Positions 17,546 to 27,396 of a DNA stretch of 64,000 nucleotides are shown here, piece by piece (positions within the stretch are counted from its first letter, which is position 1; each line of letters opens with the position of its first letter). Under the pieces are notes generated by a model. The model did not search any database and was not told the DNA's origin. It was given only the letters and a program-made list of their open reading frames with translations. The DNA comes from Nakamurella aerolata (GTDB taxonomy: Bacteria; Actinomycetota; Actinomycetes; Mycobacteriales; Nakamurellaceae), in assembly GCF_013002705.1 (NCBI RefSeq), contig NZ_JABEND010000010.1, forward strand, positions 90,370-154,369. The letters are read 5' to 3'. Both the position numbers and the translations under genes were made by a program.

Positions 17546-17968
17546 GTGGGTTGCGCGGTCGCCCAGCGAGCTCTGCTGCATCGGCGAGCACGCCGGTAGC
17601 CACGCCGGTCGCCGGTAGCCATGCCGGTCCGGTATCGACGCTGGCCGGGTAACCAGGCCACGCCGGCCGGGTAACCACGCCGGTCGCCGCCAGCAGTGCC
17701 GGCGCACGGTTGGTCGCGCTGCGCCGTGCCGGACGAAGTCCGCTGCCGGATGTCGGCGTTGACGGATACCCTGGAAGAACCTGGACGATCGGGCCGGCGC
17801 TGGCCGGCTCGTGACCGGAGAACGTGGCCGTGTCGTGATGGATATTCACGGCGCGGGCCGGGCGGTATCGGCTACCGTCGAACGATCCCTAGCGGATACC
17901 CGGGGCGCCGGATCCGTCCAGCCCGCCGAATCAGCCGAGCACCCAGCACGGGTAGATCGAGAGGACCC
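17546..17968. other. clpX leader region with short repeats, no gene seen
   Basis: Contains degenerate direct repeats of CGGTAGCCACGCCGGTCGC type from about 17588 to 17690. No conserved protein is visible; the clpX frame is open back to 17696 but its upstream part is not conserved. The clpX promoter should lie here. Confidence 0.5.
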
Positions 17969-19237
17969 ATGGCACGCATTGGTGACGGGGCAGACCTGTT
18001 GAAATGCTCCTTCTGCGGAAAGAGCCAGAAACAGGTGCGCAAGCTCATCGCCGGCCCCGGCGTGTACATCTGCGATGAGTGCATCGACCTGTGCAACGAG
18101 ATCATCGAGGAGGAGCTGGCCGAGACCAGCGACGTCAAACTCGACGAGCTGCCCAAGCCGACGGCCATCCGCGACTATCTCGACAGCTACGTGATCGGGC
18201 AGGACTCGGCGAAGAAGGCCCTGTCGGTCGCGGTGTACAACCACTACAAGCGCATCCAGGCCGGCCCCGACCGCGGGCCCGAGCCGGTGGAGCTGGCCAA
18301 GTCCAACATCCTGATGCTGGGACCGACCGGCTGCGGCAAGACGCACCTGGCGCAGACCCTCGCCAAGATGCTGAACGTGCCGTTCGCCATCGCCGACGCC
18401 ACCGCGCTCACCGAGGCCGGCTATGTCGGCGAAGACGTCGAGAACATCCTGCTGAAGCTGATCCAGGCAGCCGATTACGACGTCAAGCGCGCCGAGACCG
18501 GCATCGTCTACATCGACGAGGTCGACAAGATCGCCCGCAAGTCGGAGAACCCGTCGATCACCCGCGACGTGTCCGGTGAGGGTGTGCAGCAGGCGCTGCT
18601 GAAGATCCTGGAGGGCACCCAGGCGTCGGTGCCGCCGCAGGGTGGACGCAAGCACCCGCACCAGGAGTTCATCCAGATCGACACCACCAACGTGCTGTTC
18701 ATCGTTGCCGGTGCGTTCGCCGGGCTGGAGAAGATCATCGGTGAGCGGGTCGGCAAGCGCGGCCTCGGCTTCGGCTCGGAGGTGCGCAGCAAGTACGACA
18801 TCGACGCCAGCGACATCTTCTCCGACGTGATGCCGGAAGACCTCATCAAGTTCGGGCTGATCCCCGAGTTCATCGGCCGGTTGCCGGTGGTCGCGTCGGT
18901 GACGCACCTCGACAAGGACACCCTCGTCTCGATTCTCACCGAGCCGCGGGACGCGCTCAGCAAGCAGTACCAGCGGATGTTCGAGATGGACGGCGTCAAT
19001 CTCGAGTTCGAGCGGGAGGCGCTCGAGGCCATCGCCGACGAAGCCATCCTGCGTGGCACCGGTGCGCGCGGTCTCCGCGCGATCATGGAAGAAGTGTTAC
19101 TGCAGGCCATGTATGAGGTGCCCGGCCGCGACGATGTTGAACGCGTCGTCGTCACCGCGCAGACCGTCAGGGAGAACGTGCTGCCCACCATCGTGCCGCG
19201 TCCGGCCAAGCGCACCCCGCGCGAGAAGTCGGCCTGA
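17969..19237 (+). CDS. clpX: ClpX ATPase, unfoldase of the Clp protease
   Basis: AAA+ unfoldase that feeds substrates to ClpP1P2. 422 aa. The N-terminal zinc-binding domain has CSFCGKSQ and CDECIDLC. Walker A is GPTGCGKT, Walker [12 protein letters not shown], with pore loop GYVGED, ClpP-binding loop of the IGF class as GLGFGSEV, and sensor 2 [16 protein letters not shown] 17969 follows GAGAGGA. Separated from clpP2 by repeats, it probably has its own promoter. A hairpin terminator follows. Confidence 0.97.
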   Translation: MARIGDGADLLKCSFCGKSQKQVRKLIAGPGVYICDECIDLCNEIIEEELAETSDVKLDELPKPTAIRDYLDSYVIGQDSAKKALSVAVYNHYKRIQAGPDRGPEPVELAKSNILMLGPTGCGKTHLAQTLAKMLNVPFAIADATALTEAGYVGEDVENILLKLIQAADYDVKRAETGIVYIDEVDKIARKSENPSITRDVSGEGVQQALLKILEGTQASVPPQGGRKHPHQEFIQIDTTNVLFIVAGAFAGLEKIIGERVGKRGLGFGSEVRSKYDIDASDIFSDVMPEDLIKFGLIPEFIGRLPVVASVTHLDKDTLVSILTEPRDALSKQYQRMFEMDGVNLEFEREALEAIADEAILRGTGARGLRAIMEEVLLQAMYEVPGRDDVERVVVTAQTVRENVLPTIVPRPAKRTPREKSA

Positions 19238-19314
19238 TCGTTTCGCACCCGCGTCCGTCCTAGATCGGCCCACCGGCCCAACCAACACAGCACAACAAGA
19301 ACAGCACAACACCG

Positions 19315-19358
19315 CAGCCCCGCGCTGGACCCTCTCTCGAGGAACCAGCGCGGGGCTG
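19315..19358. terminator. Hairpin terminator after clpX
   Basis: CAGCCCCGCGCTGG (19315-19328) pairs perfectly with CCAGCGCGGGGCTG (19345-19358) and is followed by TT. It lies between clpX and the convergent lipoprotein gene. Confidence 0.8.
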
Positions 19359-19465
19359 TTGGTTGTCGCCGAGCCCGCATCGCACCGGCCCGGCGTCAAC
19401 GGGCCTTGACTGGGTGCAGGCGGCCGCTGTTCGTTGCGCAGCGGCTCGATGCAGGCCTGCAGGGA

Positions 19466-20338
19466 TCAGCGGCAGGCCGTTCCGAGATTGCCGCTCAGCT
19501 CCTGCAGGACGGACGTCACGGCACTGGTTTCCGTCGGCGCCTGGACCAAGGATTTTCCGATCAGCGCCTCGGTCTGCTTCTTGAGCTTCTCGACGTTCGG
19601 CTTGAGCTCGGCGGGCAGTCCGTCCATGCGCTCCTGGGTGAAGATCTTGTCCACATCTGCCTGGCTGACCTGGCCGCTGGTCATCTTTTCCAGCATCAGA
19701 TCGCTCAAACCGTTGGCGATCTCGAGCAGTCCTGCGCACTTCCCGCCAGGGACGGCCTGCCCGCCCTGGGCCGGTGTCGGCAGCGCTGGGGCCGGGCCGA
19801 GACCGCCGCCGGCCTCGGTGGTTTCGGCGGCTGTCGTCTCATCCGAGCCATCGCCACCAGGCGCCGGCTCCAGCGTCACCGGTCCGAGACCGGAGTCGCC
19901 GGGATCGATGGTCTTCATGGTGGGAATGTCAGGTGCCGGGATGACGCCGCCGGTGTCCCCGTCATCGGTGCCGCCGTCGGTATCGCCACCGGTATCGCCA
20001 CCATCGGAGTCTCCGCCGCCGGGTGCCGGCATGGTCGGCACCGTCAGCCCGCCGCCGGCGGTCTGCTCGTCGCCCGGCTCGGGGACGGTGAGCCCACCTC
20101 CGCCGGTGTCGCCGCCCTTGGTGCCCTCACCGCCGGTCTTGTCGCCGTTGGTCTTGTCGCCGCCGGTGCCGACGGTGTTCGGGGCCTTTTGACCGCCACC
20201 GTCGGTGCCGACAGCGGCCGGGGCCACCTCGGCCGAGCCGGTCACGGTGCTGGCACAGCCGGTGAGCGCCGCCACACTGACGGCTCCGGCGATGACGAGT
20301 CCCGGCAGCCAACGCCGGCGTGTGGTCTGCTGCTGCAC
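19466..20338 (-). CDS. Secreted lipoprotein with Gly/Asp/Thr-rich linker
   Basis: 290 aa. A signal peptide (TRRRWLPGLVIAGAVSVAAL) ends in the lipobox LTGC, so it should be lipid-anchored outside the cell. Residues ~35-190 are low complexity (GGDKTNGDKTGGEG, TVPEPGDEQTAGGG). The C-terminal ~85 residues (CAGLLEIANGLSDLMLEKMTSGQ and after) look folded and helical with two Cys (KCAGLL and the terminal ACR). GTG 20338 was chosen because an AGGGGG site precedes it and it places the lipobox near residue 27. I do not recognise the C-terminal domain. Confidence 0.75.
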   Translation of the reverse strand: MQQQTTRRRWLPGLVIAGAVSVAALTGCASTVTGSAEVAPAAVGTDGGGQKAPNTVGTGGDKTNGDKTGGEGTKGGDTGGGGLTVPEPGDEQTAGGGLTVPTMPAPGGGDSDGGDTGGDTDGGTDDGDTGGVIPAPDIPTMKTIDPGDSGLGPVTLEPAPGGDGSDETTAAETTEAGGGLGPAPALPTPAQGGQAVPGGKCAGLLEIANGLSDLMLEKMTSGQVSQADVDKIFTQERMDGLPAELKPNVEKLKKQTEALIGKSLVQAPTETSAVTSVLQELSGNLGTACR

Positions 20339-20620
20339 GATTTCCCCCTGCGGTGTGGTTCCCGAGATCACGGGCTGTTGCTGTCCAGTCGGCACGATAG
20401 ATCCTGACGAGAGTGCGGGTCGTCCGGACGGTCGGCGGTGCGCGAAACGCGTCCGGCTCCGGACATGCCCAGCGTCGAACATGCTCACCTTCGAACATGC
20501 ACAGCTTGGGACATGCTCTGTCGGACGTGCAAGTCGCCGCGAACGTTCCCCGAGCATGCGAAGAAATCGAAATCTGGGGGACACCACCGGCGGCGGGTCG
20601 CCCGGCGCGCGATCGGCCGG

Positions 20621-21115
20621 TCAGCTCTGCGGGTGCGCGCGGACCATCCGGATCTCCATGATGCCCATGGAATCGGGCCGCTCAGCGCCGTCCGGGATGA
20701 AGCCGTGATTGACGTAGAAGGCGGCGGCGCGCGGGTTGTCGCGGTAGGTCCACAGCGAGACCGGTCGCCCGTCGATGGTGGCTTCCAGCAGATCGTCGGC
20801 GATGCCGCTGCCCTGGTGCTGCTGCCGGACGAAGGTGGCGTACACCTCTTCAGGGGTCGGCGCGTCCTCGTCGCGGCTCGGCCCGGAGATCGCCACCCCG
20901 ATCACCTCGCCGTCCAACTCGGCCAGCACGTGCACGGCGGAACCGTCGGCGATCTCGGCGGTGCGTCGCGCGGTCAGATCGTCGAGGTCCAGCTCGGCGA
21001 GCCGTTCCTCGCCCCACAGCTCGGTATAGGCCTCACGCCAGCACTCCAGCTGACAAGCCGCGAAGGCGGCGGCGTCGTCCACCGTGGCTACCCGAACCGT
21101 GGGAGTGGAAGCCAT
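20621..21115 (-). CDS. GNAT-family N-acetyltransferase
   Basis: 164 aa. The acetyl-CoA binding motif A appears as VYATFVRQQHQGSGIADDLLEATI (Q-x-x-G-x-G), and motif B as SLWTYRDNPRAAAFYVNHGF. The start is ATG 21115, with AGGAGG just upstream. Substrate unknown. It is a lone gene divergent from recO, about 200 nt away. Confidence 0.9.
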   Translation of the reverse strand: MASTPTVRVATVDDAAAFAACQLECWREAYTELWGEERLAELDLDDLTARRTAEIADGSAVHVLAELDGEVIGVAISGPSRDEDAPTPEEVYATFVRQQHQGSGIADDLLEATIDGRPVSLWTYRDNPRAAAFYVNHGFIPDGAERPDSMGIMEIRMVRAHPQS

Positions 21116-21317
21116 GAGCCCTCCTGTTGACTGTCTGATCGTGTGCGTGGCGGGGGTGATCGACGTCGGGCCAGAGTGGGACCAACCGGCCGGTGCCCCG
21201 ACACTCCGGCTTCGGTGACATTCCAAGGCTAGACGACGCATTCCGGGCACCGATCCACGCGGTCGGGACGGCGTGCGTGCGGCACCGGGCTAGCGTTCGG
21301 TGGCACGATGAACAGTT

Positions 21318-22118
21318 GTGTCCACCGTGTCCAGCCACCGCACCGATTCAGCGGACCGCACGTCCGCTCACCGCGGTTCCACCTACCGCGACGCCGGCAT
21401 CGTGTTGCGGGTGACCAAGCTCGGTGAAGCGGACCGGATCGTCACCGTGCTGACCCGCCGGACCGGCCGGATCCGCGCGGTGGCCAAGGGAGTGCGGCGC
21501 ACCAAGTCCCGGTTCGGTGGCCGGCTCGAGCCGTTCAGCCACGTCGATCTGCAGCTGTACAACGGCCGGAACCTCGACATCGTCACCCAGGCAGAGTCGC
21601 TGGATGCGTTCGGGCCGGTGCTGGCCGCCGACTACGGCAAGTACACCGCGGCCACCACCATCGCCGAGACCGCCGAGCGGCTCGCCGCCGAGGAGCGGGA
21701 GCCAAGCCTGCGGCTGTACCTGCTGCTGGTGTCCGCGCTGCGGGCGCTGGCCGAGTCGGAGCGCTCACCCGGATTGGTGCTCGATGCGTTCCTGCTGCGG
21801 GCCATGGCGTTGGCCGGTTGGGCGCCGGCACTCACCGAATGTGCGCGGTGCAATGCGCCGGGGCCGCATGCGGCCTTTCACGTCGCCGCCGGCGGTTCGC
21901 TGTGCCCGCACTGCCGCTCGGCCGGGACCGCCCGCCCGGCCCCGCAGACCGTGACGCTGATGGCCGCGCTGGCGGACGGTGACTGGCCGGTTGCCGACGC
22001 CAGCGAGGGGGTGCACCGACGAGAGGCCTCCGGTCTGGTGGCGGCACTGCTGCAGTACCACCTGGAGCGGGCGCTGAAGTCGCTGCCGCTGGTGGACGTC
22101 GATCGGACCGCGAAGTGA
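21318..22118 (+). CDS. recO: DNA repair protein RecO
   Basis: Recombination mediator of the RecFOR pathway that loads RecA and anneals SSB-coated strands. 266 aa. The OB fold starts at [49 protein letters not shown] is the family signature, and a zinc site is formed by CARCN and CPHC. It starts with GTG 21318. Its last four bases overlap the start of uppS (GTGA), the same recO-uppS pairing as in mycobacteria. Confidence 0.94.
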   Translation: MSTVSSHRTDSADRTSAHRGSTYRDAGIVLRVTKLGEADRIVTVLTRRTGRIRAVAKGVRRTKSRFGGRLEPFSHVDLQLYNGRNLDIVTQAESLDAFGPVLAADYGKYTAATTIAETAERLAAEEREPSLRLYLLLVSALRALAESERSPGLVLDAFLLRAMALAGWAPALTECARCNAPGPHAAFHVAAGGSLCPHCRSAGTARPAPQTVTLMAALADGDWPVADASEGVHRREASGLVAALLQYHLERALKSLPLVDVDRTAK

Positions 22119-22954
22119 CGGCGCCGGACCACCGGCAGCGCACCACCCCGATCAGGCCACCCGATCCGCATCCGTCCGGCGCGCGGCCGCCGCAGCTGCC
22201 ACCGGACCGGGTGCCGCAGCACGTCGCACTGGTGATGGACGGCAACGGCCGGTGGGCGGGGGCTCGTGGGCTGCCACGCACGGCCGGGCACCAGGCCGGC
22301 GAGGCGCAGCTGTTCGACGTGGTGGCCGGCGCCATCGAAATCGGCGTGAAACACCTTTCGGCGTACGTGTTCTCGACCGAGAACTGGCGACGCTCGGCGG
22401 CGGAGGTTCGATTCCTGATGGGCTTCAACCGCGACACCATCCGCCGTCGCAAGCACCAGATGAACGACTGGGGGGTACGGGTGCGCTGGGCCGGTCGCAA
22501 ACCCCGGCTGTGGCGCAGCGTGCTGCACGAACTGGAGGCGGCCGAGGAGCTGACCGCCGGCAACGACGTGCTCACCCTGACCATGTGCGTCAACTACGGC
22601 GGCCGCGGCGAGATTGTCGACGCCACCAGGGCGATCGCCGAGCAGGTCGCCGAGGGCCGGCTGAAGCCGGAGAAGATCACCGAGCGGACGCTGGCCGAGC
22701 ACCTGTACCACCCGGACATGCCGGACGTCGACCTGTTCATCCGCTCGTCCGGGGAGCAGCGCACCAGCAACTTCCTGCCATGGCAATCTGCTTATGCCGA
22801 AATGATTTTCATGGACACGCTGTTCCCGGACTTCGACCGCAGGCACCTGTGGCAGGCCTGCGAGAGCTATGCGTTGCGGGAACGCCGGTTCGGCGCAGTA
22901 CCCACCGACCCAGCCGCCCCGGGGCCTGCCGGTACGGCTTCGACGGGTACCTGA
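22115..22954 (+). CDS. uppS: Polyprenyl diphosphate synthase (cis-prenyltransferase)
   Basis: Makes the undecaprenyl- or decaprenyl-diphosphate lipid carrier for cell-wall assembly. 279 aa. The diphosphate-binding [13 protein letters not shown] and the C-terminal signature [26 protein letters not shown] are intact. About 30 Pro/Arg-rich residues precede the fold. GTG 22115 overlaps recO by four bases. The LCP gene 47 nt downstream consumes lipid-linked polymers, so the order is functionally coherent. Confidence 0.94.
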   Translation: MTAPDHRQRTTPIRPPDPHPSGARPPQLPPDRVPQHVALVMDGNGRWAGARGLPRTAGHQAGEAQLFDVVAGAIEIGVKHLSAYVFSTENWRRSAAEVRFLMGFNRDTIRRRKHQMNDWGVRVRWAGRKPRLWRSVLHELEAAEELTAGNDVLTLTMCVNYGGRGEIVDATRAIAEQVAEGRLKPEKITERTLAEHLYHPDMPDVDLFIRSSGEQRTSNFLPWQSAYAEMIFMDTLFPDFDRRHLWQACESYALRERRFGAVPTDPAAPGPAGTASTGT

Positions 22955-23001
22955 CGCTGATCCAATGCTGAACTGACCGCTGTCCGGGAGGGAGCGCCAC
23001 C

Positions 23002-24036
23002 GTGGGTCGTCACCGCCGGCCGCGCAGCCGGAGTCGGAACGGGCACCGATGGTTGCGGCGCGCCGGCGTGGTCGGCGGGGTGGTGCTGATCGCAGTGGCC
23101 GCCGATGCGGTGGCGATGGGCGCGCGGTTGCAGCACTTCGCCCTGACGGCCGCGGTCGATGCCACCGGACAGCCTGCGGGCCGGAGCTGGCTGATCGTCG
23201 GGTCCGATTCCCGTGCCGATCTGGCCGCGGGCACCGACGCCGGCGGCTACGGCAGCACCGACCAGGTGCAGGGCCGCCGGGCGGACATGGTGCTGCTGGT
23301 CCGGCAGGACGGCACCGGAACCAGGGCGGTGTCGATTCCACGGGACATGATGGTGCGGCTGCGGCCCGATCTGGCGGTGCGCGTTGCGCTGGCCCTCCAG
23401 GACGGTCCACAGGGTCTGGCCGACGGCATCTGCAACACCCTCGGCGTTGCGGTGACCGACATGGCCATCGTCAATTTCCGCACCTTTGCCGCAGCGGTCG
23501 ACGCCGTCGGCGGGGTGCCGGTGACGCTGCCGACGCCGATCCGGGACCGGGCGACGGGCCTGGAGATCGGCGACGCCGGACCCCGCACTCTCGACGGGGT
23601 TCAGGCGCTGGCGCTGGTTCGCTCGCGGCAGGCCGAGCTGCTCGTCAAGGGACGGTGGGTGGCCGAGTCCGATGCGGTGGGGGCGCAGCAGCGGGCCGAC
23701 TGGGGCGGCGCCGTGCTGTCCGCGTTCGCCGGCCGGGCAAAGTCGGCCGTCGGCAATCCCGTTGTGGCACAACGCCTTGCCTGGACCCTGAGCGGTGGGC
23801 TGCAGGTGTCGTCCGGGCTCGGTCTCGCCGACCTGATCCAACTGCGCGGCGTCGATCCCCGGGTGCCGGTGCTGCCGACCGACCCCGATCCCAATCCCCG
23901 GCTCGGTCTGCTGCATGCCGGCGCCGGAGCCAAGAACGTCTTGCGGGAGTTGGGATACCAGGGGGAGTGCACCACCGCCGCCATGCGCGGCTACGTCGAG
24001 GACGCGGGCGGCCGGGTGCGCAGGGTCGACGGCTGA
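23002..24036 (+). CDS. LytR-CpsA-Psr (LCP) family glycopolymer ligase
   Basis: 344 aa. One transmembrane helix at residues 22-42 (AGVVGGVVLIAVAADAVAMG) with a basic cytoplasmic N-terminus, then an extracellular LCP domain. Motifs: SWLIVGSDSRAD, QGRRADMVLLV, VSIPRDMM, VDAVGGVPVTL, and RTLDGVQALALVRSRQ with the Arg residues that bind lipid pyrophosphate. LCP proteins move teichoic-acid-like or arabinogalactan polymers from lipid carriers to peptidoglycan. GTG 23002 has GGGAGGGAG upstream. Expression with recO-uppS is likely. Confidence 0.93.
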   Translation: MGRHRRPRSRSRNGHRWLRRAGVVGGVVLIAVAADAVAMGARLQHFALTAAVDATGQPAGRSWLIVGSDSRADLAAGTDAGGYGSTDQVQGRRADMVLLVRQDGTGTRAVSIPRDMMVRLRPDLAVRVALALQDGPQGLADGICNTLGVAVTDMAIVNFRTFAAAVDAVGGVPVTLPTPIRDRATGLEIGDAGPRTLDGVQALALVRSRQAELLVKGRWVAESDAVGAQQRADWGGAVLSAFAGRAKSAVGNPVVAQRLAWTLSGGLQVSSGLGLADLIQLRGVDPRVPVLPTDPDPNPRLGLLHAGAGAKNVLRELGYQGECTTAAMRGYVEDAGGRVRRVDG

Positions 24037-24060
24037 TCGGCGCCGGAACCCCGGGGGAAC

Positions 24061-24098
24061 GCCAGCAGGGCCCGGCGGATCGGCCGGGCCCTGCTGGC
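24061..24098. terminator. Perfect 16-bp stem, bidirectional terminator
   Basis: GCCAGCAGGGCCCGGC (24061-24076) pairs exactly with GCCGGGCCCTGCTGGC (24083-24098). It separates the convergent LCP and surface-protein genes. Confidence 0.85.
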
Positions 24099-24145
24099 GG
24101 TGGTGGTGGTCGAAAGGTGAAGCGGTGTGCTGACTTCGGCGAGCG

Positions 24146-25555
24146 TCAGTGCTGGTGATCGGCATCCCGGCGGCGAGTCAGCAGCAACAGCGCGCCGCCG
24201 AGCACCAGCAGGGCAGCGCCGGCACCGGCGAGCGGACCGACGCTGCCGGCGCCGGTGTTCGCCAGCGGGTGTTCGCCGGCAACGTTCCGGACGCTGGTGC
24301 TCGGCGGCCAGACGATCACGGCAGAGGTGACGGTGCTGGTCGCGGTGCCGGCCACCTCCCGCGTCGATGGCGATGTGGACGTCGACGTGGAGGCGGTGGC
24401 TGTTGCGCTGGGTCCGGACCCGGTCGGGGTCGGTGTGGTGCCCGGGGTTGTGGTGGGCGGCACGGGGGTGGTCACGCGGAACGGCGCGGCCACCACCACC
24501 TCGCCGTCGAGGAACAGTGCGATGACGTGTTGTCCGGTCGCGGCGTCTGCGGGGATGGTGATGCTGGTGTGTACTTCGCCGTTGGCGTCGGAGGTCACTT
24601 GGCCGACATGTGTTGGCTTGGAGTGGAATTCGACGTCGTAGGTGGTGTTGGGCTGCAGTCCGGTTGCGTCGATTTTGACGTTGATGCCGGCGGCGCCCTC
24701 GGTGGGGGTGACCACCAGCTTGGGCGCGCCGCTCTCGCCCCCTCGATAGCTCTTGCTGATCACCCGGCCGTCGGCGTCCGAGCTGTACACGGTGACGCTG
24801 CCACCGGCGGGTGCCGTGACGACGGCGGGCACCTCGACGGTGACCACGCCGCCTTCGGGTATGTCGGACTCGATCCACACCGTGAACGTGCTGAGCTCCG
24901 GCACGAAACGGGTCTCGTAGACAAGGTCGATGAAGGCGCCGTCGGGTCCGCGCAGCTGCACCTTCGGCGGGATGTTCGGGTCGAACCGCAGCTCGTCCTC
25001 TGGCCAGTAGACGTCGATGAACTGCGGAGCCTCCAGTGCCGCAACGGCTCTGATCGTGTTGACGACCGTCACCGGGTCGCCGGTCAGCAGCACCCCGCCG
25101 TTGTTGTCGACCAGCTCGATGGATTCGGTGGCGGCGGGGGTCACCGTCAGGGTGGCGGTCTGGGTGGATTGCGTGTCGTAGGTCTGGCAGTTCACGCTGA
25201 CGGTGAATGTTCCGGGCCAGAGGTAGTCGGCCCACAGCTCGGTGCGGTAGCCGCCGGTGGCGTTGAGCGGCAACAGGTCTGACTGCCAGAGCACCTCATC
25301 GGTCTCGTCCAACACACTGACCTGGGCGGCGTTCTTGGAGGCGTCGCCGGCGGCCGGAACCGGGCAGCTGCCGCTGACCGCCACGCTTTCGACAGTGCCC
25401 TCGATGAATCGAGCCGGCGACAGGGTGGGAGCGGTGGCGGTCGGTGCGGCGGCCGGCATCGGGGTTGGCGCCGCGGTGGCGCTGCCGGCTCCGAGGCCGG
25501 CTCCGACGGTGATCAGGGCGGCGACGCCGCAGGCGAGAATGGAACGCAGCTTCAT
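24146..25555 (-). CDS. LANTG-anchored surface protein A
   Basis: 469 aa. Signal peptide (MKLRSILACGVAALITVGAG, cut near SATAA), three or four Ig-like beta domains, a Thr/Ser/Pro-rich stalk (TPVPPTTTPGTTPTPTGSG), then the sorting signal HPLANTG, a hydrophobic helix (PLAGAGAALLVLGGALLLL) and TRRR. LAxTG is the class E sortase motif of actinobacteria, so it should be attached to peptidoglycan. The domain ETRFVPEL to FRVTTP shares a near-identical stretch with the neighbouring paralogue. It starts at ATG 25555. Function is unknown; adhesion or wall structure is an inference. Confidence 0.88.
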   Translation of the reverse strand: MKLRSILACGVAALITVGAGLGAGSATAAPTPMPAAAPTATAPTLSPARFIEGTVESVAVSGSCPVPAAGDASKNAAQVSVLDETDEVLWQSDLLPLNATGGYRTELWADYLWPGTFTVSVNCQTYDTQSTQTATLTVTPAATESIELVDNNGGVLLTGDPVTVVNTIRAVAALEAPQFIDVYWPEDELRFDPNIPPKVQLRGPDGAFIDLVYETRFVPELSTFTVWIESDIPEGGVVTVEVPAVVTAPAGGSVTVYSSDADGRVISKSYRGGESGAPKLVVTPTEGAAGINVKIDATGLQPNTTYDVEFHSKPTHVGQVTSDANGEVHTSITIPADAATGQHVIALFLDGEVVVAAPFRVTTPVPPTTTPGTTPTPTGSGPSATATASTSTSTSPSTREVAGTATSTVTSAVIVWPPSTSVRNVAGEHPLANTGAGSVGPLAGAGAALLVLGGALLLLTRRRDADHQH

Positions 25556-25707
25556 GGAGGGCCCCCGGCTGAGAGTGGTACAAGGCCGGCGACGCCGACC
25601 AGCGAAACCTGGCACATTAAATATTGATACAAGAAGCGGCGCCGGGCAGCCGTTACCGAACCGAATCCATAGCCGGATCGATGCAGTCGGATCGAGGTGG
25701 TCGAACA

Positions 25708-25737
25708 ACAGGGCCCGGCGGATTCGCCGGGCCCTGT
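25708..25737 (-). terminator. Hairpin between the two surface-protein genes
   Basis: ACAGGGCCCGGCG (25708-25720) pairs with CGCCGGGCCCTGT (25725-25737). It lies after the stop of protein B and before protein A, so each paralogue probably has its own transcript. The core resembles the terminator at 24061. Confidence 0.8.
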
Positions 25738-25807
25738 CGGTCGTGCGGGTCAGAGCAAACTGCGGGCAGCGTAGGTACTTTGCTGCTTGCTCCTTAGGAC
25801 GTCGATA

Positions 25808-27100
25808 TTAATGCTTGCGGTCGGCTTCCCGGCGACGGGAGAGCAGCAGGAGCGCGCCGCCCAGCACCAGCAGGCCGGTGCCGGCACCGGCCAGCGGGCC
25901 GACGTTGTTGGCGCCGGTGTTGGCCAGCGGAAGATTGGAAGAGGTCGTGGTCCACGACGAGCTGGTCCAGCTGGTGGACCAGGTGACGGTGACGTCCGAG
26001 CTGGTGCTGGTCGGGGCGGTCGTCGGGGCGGTGGGCGCCGTGGTGGTCGGCACGCCGGTAACAGTCACCTCGAACGGCGCGGACACCACTACCTCGCCGT
26101 TGAGGAACAGTGCGATGACGTGTTGTCCGGTTGCGGCGTCTGCGGGGATGGTGATGCTGGTGTGTACTTCGCCGTTGGCGTCGGAGGTCACTTGGCCGAC
26201 ATGTGTTGGCTTGGAGTGGAATTCGACGTCGTAGGTGGTGTTGGGCTGCAGTCCGGTTGCGTCGATTTTGACGTTGATGCCGGCGGCGCCCTCGGTGGGG
26301 GTGACCACCAGCGTGGGCGCGCCGCTCTCGCCGACAACGTAGCTCTTGCTGATCTCGCTGCCGCCCAGGTTGCTGGAGACGGTGATGGTGGCACCAGCCG
26401 GAGCGGCGACGGTCGCAGGAACCTCGACGGTGAGCGTGGCGCCGACCGGAATGGCGGAATTGACGGTGACGAGGAAGGAGTTGTCGGCCGGGTCGAAGTC
26501 GGCGCTGTAATCCAGGTCGACGAACTGCCCGTTCACGTCGCGCAGCTGCACCTTCGGCGGAACGGACTCGTCAAACGTGAGTTCCTCTGGCGGCCATGCC
26601 ACATAGAACTGGTAGGGGTTCTCCGGCGAGGCAAGGAACTTCTGGGTCGCCACGATGGAAACCGGGTCGCCGGTCAGCAGCTTGCCGCCGTTGTTGTCCA
26701 CCAGATCGATCGACGCCTCGATGAGCGGGTCGACGGTGAACTCGGCCGCGGCTGACTCCGAGGTCGCCTCGTAGTCGGAGCAGGTGACGGTTACCTGGTA
26801 GGTGTCTGCCGGCAGCGCGCCCAGATCTTCCGTGAAGGTGTAGTTGCCGGCCGCGTCCAACGGCACCGGGTCGCCGTAACCGGCCCCGCTGATGTTCAGC
26901 AATGCGGTGTTTTTGCTGGTATCTGGCGCGGAGGTGACCGGGCAGGTGCCGCTGATCGTCACCGGGTCGGTGGAACCTTCGACCAGCTTGTTGGGCGACA
27001 CCGTCGGCGCTGGAGGCGCCGCGCTCGCCGGTGCGGCCACCAGACCCACCGAGACCAGGGCAGCGACAGCGCTACCGACCAAAAGTGAACGAAGTTTCAC
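25808..27100 (-). CDS. LANTG-anchored surface protein B
   Basis: 430 aa, paralogue of the preceding protein and of the same plan: signal peptide (KLRSLLVGSAVAALVSVGLV, cut near ASA), Ig-like domains beginning with SPNKLVEGSTDPVTISGTCP, a Ser/Thr/Trp stalk (WSTSWTSSSWTTTSS), sorting signal LPLANTG, hydrophobic helix and SRRRE. Both proteins share VDNNGG.LLTGDPV and IPPKVQLR-type motifs. GTG 27100 was chosen since it starts the signal peptide and has GGGGGCAG upstream. About 295 nt to the next gene hold nothing recognised. Confidence 0.88.
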   Translation of the reverse strand: MKLRSLLVGSAVAALVSVGLVAAPASAAPPAPTVSPNKLVEGSTDPVTISGTCPVTSAPDTSKNTALLNISGAGYGDPVPLDAAGNYTFTEDLGALPADTYQVTVTCSDYEATSESAAAEFTVDPLIEASIDLVDNNGGKLLTGDPVSIVATQKFLASPENPYQFYVAWPPEELTFDESVPPKVQLRDVNGQFVDLDYSADFDPADNSFLVTVNSAIPVGATLTVEVPATVAAPAGATITVSSNLGGSEISKSYVVGESGAPTLVVTPTEGAAGINVKIDATGLQPNTTYDVEFHSKPTHVGQVTSDANGEVHTSITIPADAATGQHVIALFLNGEVVVSAPFEVTVTGVPTTTAPTAPTTAPTSTSSDVTVTWSTSWTSSSWTTTSSNLPLANTGANNVGPLAGAGTGLLVLGGALLLLSRRREADRKH

Positions 27101-27396
27101 AGAACTGCCCCCAAGCTGGACTTTTGGCGGGCCCGTCCCGCCGACCACGCGAAAAGTATCACAGCGAAATCTCATGCGATACCCATGCAGATACCCCAAT
27201 TGTCGCAGTGTCGAGAGTTCACTCAATCAGGTGGCGAGACTGCGCTGAGCAGCGCAAACGCCTGTTGATGCAGGGTTGCCGGTGGATTGCCCGTTGGCGG
27301 GCCGCGGCGGGTGCCGGGCGGCCTGCGGCGGGTGCCTGCGGAGCTGGGTCACCGCAACGACGCCAGCGGGACTGGGCCAGCGGGAACCGGGTCAGA

